Assembly: GCF_001426945.1 (NCBI RefSeq)
Contig: NZ_LMFS01000001.1
Coordinates: 1,751,487 to 1,815,486, forward strand
DNA from: Pseudolabrys sp. Root1462
Lineage (GTDB): Bacteria > Pseudomonadota > Alphaproteobacteria > Rhizobiales > Xanthobacteraceae
Direction of reading: 5' to 3'
DNA length: 64,000 nt
A program made the position numbers and the translations under genes. Positions 59,209 through 64,000 of the stretch are shown one piece after another (the first letter of the stretch is position 1; the number at the start of each line of letters is the position of its first letter). The notes under the pieces are model-generated. The model searched no databases, was not told where the DNA came from, and saw only the letters and a program-made list of their open reading frames with translations.

Positions 59209-60801
59209 ATGTGCGGATTTGCGGTCGCGATCGGATGGCCCGAGGCGGAGACAACCGTGGCCCGCCTGATCGACGGCATCCAGCACCGCGGCGACGTCAC
59301 CGATCCGCTGCTCACCCCGCTGCCGAACGTCGCGATGTGCACGCGCCGTCTACGCATCGTCGATGCCGAGCACGGCACCCAGCCGCAGATTTCGTTTTAT
59401 GGCCGTCTCGCAGTGTCGTTCAACGGCGAGATCTATAACCACGTCGAACTGCGCCACGAGATGGAAGCGCTCGGCGTCGGCTTTCGCACCCATTCTGACA
59501 CCGAAGTGCTCGCCAATGCGCTGCAAGCCTGGGGCTATCGCGCTCCGGAGCGGCTCAACGGCATGTACGCCTTTGTCGCCGTCGATCTTACGAATGGCGA
59601 GTTTCTCGCCGCGCGCGATCCATTCGGCGTCAAGCCGCTTTACGTCATGCAATCCGGCACGGGCTTCCTCTTCTGCTCCGAAATGAAGCCTCTGCTCGAC
59701 ACCGTGCCGGTCGGCGACGTCATGATGCTGCCGCCGGGCTACGCGCTTTCGCGCAAGAACTGCGCGCGCTACCGCTCGCCGGTGTTTCCGCGGCTCGATG
59801 CGCCGGTCGAAAGTTCGCCCCAGGCGCTCGATGCCATCCTGCGCGGCGCAGTCGAGCGGCGCATTCCGCCGGGCCTGCCGGTCGCCACTTGGTTCTCCGG
59901 CGGCATCGATTCAACCTTGGTCGCGCATTACACGCGTCAATTCCGCCCCGAGGCGCCCGGCTATTTCGTCGGCGGGCCGGACGCGCCGGACTATCGCTAC
60001 GCCGAGGCTTATGCCGAAAAGACCGGCTACGACCTGCGCATCGTGCCGTTCGATCCCGACAGTGCCGACACCTCCGGCGCCATCGACGATGTCGTGCTGG
60101 CGACGGAGTCTTTCGAGCCGAATCTGATCCGCGGCGCGCTGGGTTCGATGGCGGTGAGTAAGGCCATGCATCGCGACGGCTTCCGCGTCGGCCTGTGCGG
60201 CGAGGGCGCCGACGAACTGTTCTGCGGTTACGCGCCGCTCGAGATCGCTTTTCACGACAGCCCGGCCGACGGTGTCGTGTTCCGCGACGAATGCCTGTCG
60301 CTGATGCACCGCGTCAGCCTGCAGCGTGTCGATCGCGCGTCGATGCGTCAGTCACTGGAGATGCGCGAGCCGTTCCTCGATCCCGCCGTGGTCAATTACG
60401 CGCTCGGCCTGGCGCCCTCGGCGCTGGTGCGCGAGGTGAACGGCCTGCCGAGCGGCAAGATGCCGCTGCGCGAACTCTATGACCTCTATCCGGATGAACT
60501 GCCGGCCACGATCCGGGACCGTAGCAAGATCGCCTTCGGCGAGGGGGCGGGCCTCGAGACCGGGAAGGACGGCTGGGCGCGTCGCTTCGAGGAGTTGGTT
60601 TCCGACGCCGACTTCCGCGATGGCCAGCGCCAGTTCGGGGCCTTCCGGGTCCAGTCCAAGGAAGAGCTGTATTACCTACGCAAGCTCGCAGAGGTCATCG
60701 ACGTCAACCGGGTCCCGTACCTGAAGGACCGCGCCTGGATTTCCTTCCCGGTGAAGGAACACCTGGAAAAACTCAAGGCCTACGCGCATTTCAGTTTGTA
60801 G
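59209..60801 (+). CDS. Asparagine synthetase-like glutamine amidotransferase
   Basis: The 530-residue protein starts MCGFAV, with Cys2 the class II amidotransferase nucleophile, and has RRLRIVDAEHGTQPQ, FNGEIYNHVELR and SDTEVLANAL. The synthetase half has the PP-loop SGGIDSTLVA and CGEGADELFCGYAPLE. Overall this is AsnB-like. The usual HRGPD motif reads HRGDVTD, and the domain is somewhat shorter than E. coli AsnB, so a different acceptor than aspartate is possible. It stands alone, divergent from the copper operon. Confidence 0.85.
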   Translation: MCGFAVAIGWPEAETTVARLIDGIQHRGDVTDPLLTPLPNVAMCTRRLRIVDAEHGTQPQISFYGRLAVSFNGEIYNHVELRHEMEALGVGFRTHSDTEVLANALQAWGYRAPERLNGMYAFVAVDLTNGEFLAARDPFGVKPLYVMQSGTGFLFCSEMKPLLDTVPVGDVMMLPPGYALSRKNCARYRSPVFPRLDAPVESSPQALDAILRGAVERRIPPGLPVATWFSGGIDSTLVAHYTRQFRPEAPGYFVGGPDAPDYRYAEAYAEKTGYDLRIVPFDPDSADTSGAIDDVVLATESFEPNLIRGALGSMAVSKAMHRDGFRVGLCGEGADELFCGYAPLEIAFHDSPADGVVFRDECLSLMHRVSLQRVDRASMRQSLEMREPFLDPAVVNYALGLAPSALVREVNGLPSGKMPLRELYDLYPDELPATIRDRSKIAFGEGAGLETGKDGWARRFEELVSDADFRDGQRQFGAFRVQSKEELYYLRKLAEVIDVNRVPYLKDRAWISFPVKEHLEKLKAYAHFSL

Positions 60802-60804
60802 CCT

Positions 60805-60910
60805 TGTCATTCCGGGGCGCGGTTCTTTAGCCGCGAGCCCGGTATCCATACCCGCGGTGCCGGCGATTATGGATTCCGGGCCCGCCACTTCGTGGCGTCC
60901 CGGAATGACA
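60805..60910. repeat. Palindromic repeat, family C, copy 2
   Basis: The ends TGTCATTCCGGG and CCCGGAATGACA are inverted copies. Inside are further arms, GGTATCCATAC against TTATGGATTCC. It fills the gap between the asparagine-synthetase-like gene and proS and shares its ends with the element at 9454-9524. Confidence 0.82.
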
Positions 60911-60988
60911 TCTTAGGCTTGTCTTTTCCGCCCCGATCCGCTTTCACTCACTCCCTGTTTCACTCAACAAAAAGCCGGCTCCGATCCC

Positions 60989-62311
60989 ATGCGCCTGTCC
61001 CGTTATTTCCTGCCCACGCTCCGCGAACCGCCGCGCGAGGCCGAGATCGTTTCGCACCGCCTGATGCTGCGCGCCGGCATGATCCGTCAGGAGGCCGCCG
61101 GCATCTACGCCTTCCTGCCGCTGGGGCTGCGGGTGCTGAAGAAAATCGAGCAGATCGTGCGCGAGGAGCAGGACCGCTCCGGTGCCATCGAACTCTTGAT
61201 GCCGACCATGCAGTCGGCCGAGCTGTGGCGCGAGAGCGGCCGCTACGACGCCTATGGCAAGGAAATGCTGCGCATCAAGGATCGCCACGAGCGCGAGATG
61301 CTGTTCGGGCCGACCAACGAGGAAATGATCACGGAGATCTTCCGCGCCTCGGTGCGCTCGTACAAGGATCTGCCGAAGAACCTCTATCACATCCAGTGGA
61401 AGTTTCGCGACGAAGTGCGGCCGCGTTTCGGCCTGATGCGCGGACGCGAATTTCTGATGAAGGATGCCTATTCGTTCGACGCCGACGAAGCCGGCGCACG
61501 GCACTCCTACAACAAGATGTTCGTTGCCTACTTGCGTACTTTCAAGCGCCTCGGTCTCACCTCGATTCCGATGCGCGCGGATACCGGCCCGATCGGCGGC
61601 GACCTGTCGCATGAGTTTATCGTGCTCGCGGACACCGGCGAGTCGCAGGTGTTCTGCCACAAGAACTATCTGGACATGGCGGTGCCGGACGCGAACGTGA
61701 ACTTCGACGACATCGCCGGCCTGCAGAAGACGGTCGATCAGTGGACGTCGCTCTATGCGGCGACTGAAGACATGCACGAAGCCGACAAGTTCGCGGCCGT
61801 GCCGACGGATGCTCAGGTCTCGGCGCGCGGCATCGAAGTCGGTCACATCTTCTACTTCGGCACCAAGTATTCTCTGCCGATGAAGGCGGTCGTCGCGACA
61901 GCCGACGGCAAGGAAGTGCCGGTACACATGGGCTCCTACGGCATCGGCCCGTCGCGGCTGGCCGCGGCGATCATCGAGGCCTCGCATGATGACGCCGGCA
62001 TCATTTGGCCGGAGCCCGTGGCGCCGTTCAAGGTGGCTCTCTTGAACCTCAAGCAGGGCGATGCCGCGACCGATGGCGCCTGCGAGCAACTGTACGCCGA
62101 GTTATCGGCCAAGGGTGTCGAGGTTCTGTATAACGACGTCGACGAGCGCGCCGGCGCCAAGTTCGCCAATGCCGATCTCATCGGCCTGCCGTGGCAGGTC
62201 ATGGTCGGTCCGCGCGGGCTCGCCGAAGGCAAGGTCGAAATCAAGAACCGCAAGACCGGCGAAAAGGAACAGATTTCGCCGGCTGCCGCCCTGGATCTGC
62301 TGACGCGCTGA
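60989..62311 (+). CDS. proS: Prolyl-tRNA synthetase, insertless alphaproteobacterial form
   Basis: The 440-residue class II synthetase charges tRNA-Pro. It has [25 protein letters not shown], motif 2 as [25 protein letters not shown] (first 20 diagnostic), [11 protein letters not shown] and motif 3 in [14 protein letters not shown]. coli ProS has about 570 residues with an editing insert; here that insert is absent, as is usual in Alphaproteobacteria, so Ala-tRNA-Pro must be cleared by separate enzymes. Confidence 0.97.
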   Translation: MRLSRYFLPTLREPPREAEIVSHRLMLRAGMIRQEAAGIYAFLPLGLRVLKKIEQIVREEQDRSGAIELLMPTMQSAELWRESGRYDAYGKEMLRIKDRHEREMLFGPTNEEMITEIFRASVRSYKDLPKNLYHIQWKFRDEVRPRFGLMRGREFLMKDAYSFDADEAGARHSYNKMFVAYLRTFKRLGLTSIPMRADTGPIGGDLSHEFIVLADTGESQVFCHKNYLDMAVPDANVNFDDIAGLQKTVDQWTSLYAATEDMHEADKFAAVPTDAQVSARGIEVGHIFYFGTKYSLPMKAVVATADGKEVPVHMGSYGIGPSRLAAAIIEASHDDAGIIWPEPVAPFKVALLNLKQGDAATDGACEQLYAELSAKGVEVLYNDVDERAGAKFANADLIGLPWQVMVGPRGLAEGKVEIKNRKTGEKEQISPAAALDLLTR

Positions 62312-62444
62312 TCCGCGGCCCGGGGAACCTAGCCCGAAAAAATGGCTCGAAAATTTTCGCCCGCCGTGTCGAATCCGGCCGGGCCCATTCGTCGTGGGGA
62401 TAGAGAGGCTGAAAACCGGCCTCCGAACCAACGGAGATAAGACA

Positions 62445-62867
62445 ATGCGCGTGATGGTTATGGTCAAGGCCACCAAGGATTCCGAGCAAGGCGTCATGCC
62501 GACCACGGAACTTTTAGAGGCCATGGGCAAGTACAACGAAGAGCTGGTGAAGGCGGGGATCATGCTGTCCGGCGACGGCCTCAAGCCGTCATCGCAGGGC
62601 AAGCGCATCGCCTTCGACGGCCCGAAACGGTCCGTCATCGACGGGCCTTTCGCGGAGACGCGGGAACTGGTCGCCGGCTACTGGATCTGGGAAGTCAAGG
62701 ACATGGCCGAAGCCGTCGAATGGGCGAAGCGCTGCCCGAACCCGATGCCGGGGCCGAGCGAACTCGAAATCCGCCCGTTCTACGAAATGGCCGATTTCGG
62801 TGAGGCCGCGACGCCGGAGATCGTCGACCGCTTCGAGCGCCTGCGCGAGCAGTCAAAGAACCGCTAG
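62445..62867 (+). CDS. YciI-family (DGPF domain) protein, copy 1
   Basis: The 140-residue protein has MRVMVMVKATKDSEQG, GLKPSSQGKRIAFDGPKRSVIDGPFAETRELVAGYWIWEVKDMAEAVEWAKR (first 20 diagnostic) and NPMPGPSELEIRPFYEMADF. The DGPF motif names the family, a ferredoxin-like fold related to YciI. Such genes very often adjoin ECF42 sigma factors, one of which lies downstream. A C-terminal 20 residues beyond copy 2 are extra. ACGGAGATAAGAC precedes ATG. Confidence 0.9.
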   Translation: MRVMVMVKATKDSEQGVMPTTELLEAMGKYNEELVKAGIMLSGDGLKPSSQGKRIAFDGPKRSVIDGPFAETRELVAGYWIWEVKDMAEAVEWAKRCPNPMPGPSELEIRPFYEMADFGEAATPEIVDRFERLREQSKNR

Positions 62868-62901
62868 AGCCATCTGAGCCAGCCGCCAGGGAGATGCGAC
62901 A

Positions 62902-63261
62902 ATGCGCGTTATGGTGATCGTCAAGGCGACGCAGGACTCCGAGAACATGGGCAAGCCCAAGGCCGCCGATCTCGCAGAGATGGGCAGGTTCAACGACGAA
63001 CTGCGCAAGGCCGGCGTCCTGCTGACGGCCGACGGGCTCAAGCCATCGTCTACCGGCAAGCGCGTCGCCTTCGACGGCGCCAAGCGAACGGTGACCGACG
63101 GTCCCTTTGCCGAGTCGCGCGAACTGGTGGCCGGCTTTTGGATCTGGGAGGTCAAGGACATGGCCGAGGCGGTTGAATGGGTGAAGCGTTGCCTCAATCC
63201 GATGCCCGGACCGAGCGAGATCGAAATCCGGCCGATCTGGGAAATGTCGGATTTCGCCTGA
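62902..63261 (+). CDS. YciI-family (DGPF domain) protein, copy 2
   Basis: The 119-residue protein is a close paralogue of the preceding gene, with the same MRVMVIVKATQDSEN start, DGPFAESRELVAGFWIWEV and NPMPGPSEIEIRPIWEMSDF. The two arose by tandem duplication. GGGAGATGCGAC before the ATG is also alike. The stop is followed by the inverted repeat that covers the sigma factor start. Confidence 0.92.
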   Translation: MRVMVIVKATQDSENMGKPKAADLAEMGRFNDELRKAGVLLTADGLKPSSTGKRVAFDGAKRTVTDGPFAESRELVAGFWIWEVKDMAEAVEWVKRCLNPMPGPSEIEIRPIWEMSDFA

Positions 63262-63276
63262 GCCCGAGACCCGCTT

Positions 63277-63315
63277 GCCACGCACCCCGCTTGTCACTTA
63301 ATCGGGGTGCGTGGC
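63277..63315 (+). promoter_or_regulatory. Perfect 13-bp inverted repeat covering the sigma factor start codon
   Basis: GCCACGCACCCCG (63277-63289) and CGGGGTGCGTGGC (63303-63315) are perfect inverted copies with a 13-base loop. In RNA the right arm includes the only plausible ribosome site, GGGGTG, and the GTG start codon at 63311. It could hold translation off until opened. It has no T-tract, so it is not a typical terminator. Confidence 0.7.
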
Positions 63316-64000
63316 CGACACCGATATCCATCGCAGCGTCGAAACCGTCTTCCGCATCGAGCAGGCGCGGCTGATCGCCGGCCTGACCCGCATGGTGCGT
63401 GATGTCGGTCTGGCCGAGGAACTGGCGCAGGACGCGCTGGTGACGGCGCTGGCGGAATGGCCATCTTCCGGCGTGCCGGATAATCCGGGTGCTTGGCTAA
63501 TGGCGGCCGCCCGGCGCCGTGCCATCGACCGTCTGCGCCGCGCCAAAATGCAGGAACGTAAGCACGCCGAAATCGGCCGCGACCTCGACGAGGGTCGTGA
63601 CGCCGTCGATCAGATCGACGCCGCGCTGGATGACGACATTGGCGACGACCTCCTCAACCTGATCTTCATCGCCTGTCACCCGGTTCTGTCGCCGGATGCT
63701 CGTGTCACTCTGACGCTGCGCCTGATCGCCGGCCTGAGCATCGCGGAAATCGCACGCGCCTTTCTCACCACCGAGCCGACCGTGGCGCAGCGCATTACTC
63801 GCGCCAAGAAGACGCTTCAGGAATCAGGCGCTGCCTATGAAGCGCCGCGGGGCGAGGAGCGGGCGCGTCGTCTCACCTCGGTGCTCGAGGTTATCTACCT
63901 GATCTTCAACGAAGGTTATGCGGCCACCGCCGGCGACGATCTGATCCGGGCCGATCTGTGTACAGAGGCGCAGCGGCTCGGTCGTATCCTCACCGGCATC
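63311..64000 (+). CDS. ECF42-type RNA polymerase sigma factor (partial, 3' end outside window)
   Basis: At least 230 residues are encoded; the frame is open to the window end. The N-terminal sigma-2 region has VFRIEQARLIAGLTRMVRDVGLAEELAQDALVTALAEWP (first 20 diagnostic), and GVPDNPGAWLMAAARRRAIDRLRR, the sigma-4 region has LRLIAGLSIAEIARAFLTTEPTVAQRITRAKK. The following EVIYLIFNEGYAA starts the long C-terminal domain of ECF42 proteins. No anti-sigma factor is expected in this group. GTG 63311 is the only start: a stop TAA lies in frame 12 bases upstream. Confidence 0.9.
   Translation, partial: MADTDIHRSVETVFRIEQARLIAGLTRMVRDVGLAEELAQDALVTALAEWPSSGVPDNPGAWLMAAARRRAIDRLRRAKMQERKHAEIGRDLDEGRDAVDQIDAALDDDIGDDLLNLIFIACHPVLSPDARVTLTLRLIAGLSIAEIARAFLTTEPTVAQRITRAKKTLQESGAAYEAPRGEERARRLTSVLEVIYLIFNEGYAATAGDDLIRADLCTEAQRLGRILTGI

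Overview
The window is a high-GC chromosomal segment from an alphaproteobacterium, most likely order Hyphomicrobiales (Rhizobiales) near Bradyrhizobium, Rhodopseudomonas or Pseudolabrys. This is inferred from the nuoABCDEFGHIJKLMN layout, paired type I and type II glutamine synthetases, small alphaproteobacterial families (DUF1467, DUF2735, DUF2842, DUF3175), an insertless prolyl-tRNA synthetase, and short palindromic repeats of the kind common in these genomes. No rRNA operon, insertion sequence, prophage or CRISPR array is visible. Three tRNA genes (Leu-UAG, Val-UAC, Asp-GUC) are present.

Layout: 1-2.5 kb is an AT-richer island with one OLD-family ATPase/TOPRIM gene (possible phage defence) flanked by palindromic repeats. 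2.5-12.7 kb holds mostly single-gene units: TRIC channel, heme A synthase coupled to a crotonase, a D-Ala-D-Ala dipeptidase, MetY, a CoA-binding protein, an FMN-binding oxidase-like protein, a second crotonase, DUF3175 and a thioesterase. 12.8-13.9 kb is the rplM-rpsI ribosomal operon. 14-17 kb has two tandem membrane diguanylate cyclases. 17-19.5 kb is an overlapping three-gene RNA/protein modification operon on the minus strand.

19.6-26 kb is a nitrogen-control cluster: glnII, DUF2735, glsA, glnA, glnB and nnr. Recognisable sigma-54 -24/-12 promoters lie in front of glnII and glnB, so both glutamine synthetases look NtrC-regulated. 26-33 kb is a proteostasis block (tig, clpP, clpX, lon) with tRNA-Leu and tRNA-Val at its edges. 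33.3-37.5 kb carries an MFS exporter, pepT, hupB, tRNA-Asp and a haloacid dehalogenase.

37.8-52.9 kb is the complete 14-gene respiratory complex I operon, mostly with 4-bp stop/start overlaps. An extra DUF3291 gene sits between nuoF and nuoG and is coupled to nuoG. The same-strand run continues into birA, rnj (RNase J), mce and a DUF1467 protein. 56-59 kb is a minus-strand copper-handling operon (DUF2946, YcnI, CopC, CopD). 59-64 kb has an asparagine-synthetase-like enzyme, proS, two tandem YciI/DGPF proteins and the 5' part of an ECF42-type sigma factor cut by the window end. The start codon of that sigma factor lies inside a perfect 13-bp inverted repeat, one of the more unusual regulatory-looking signals in the window.
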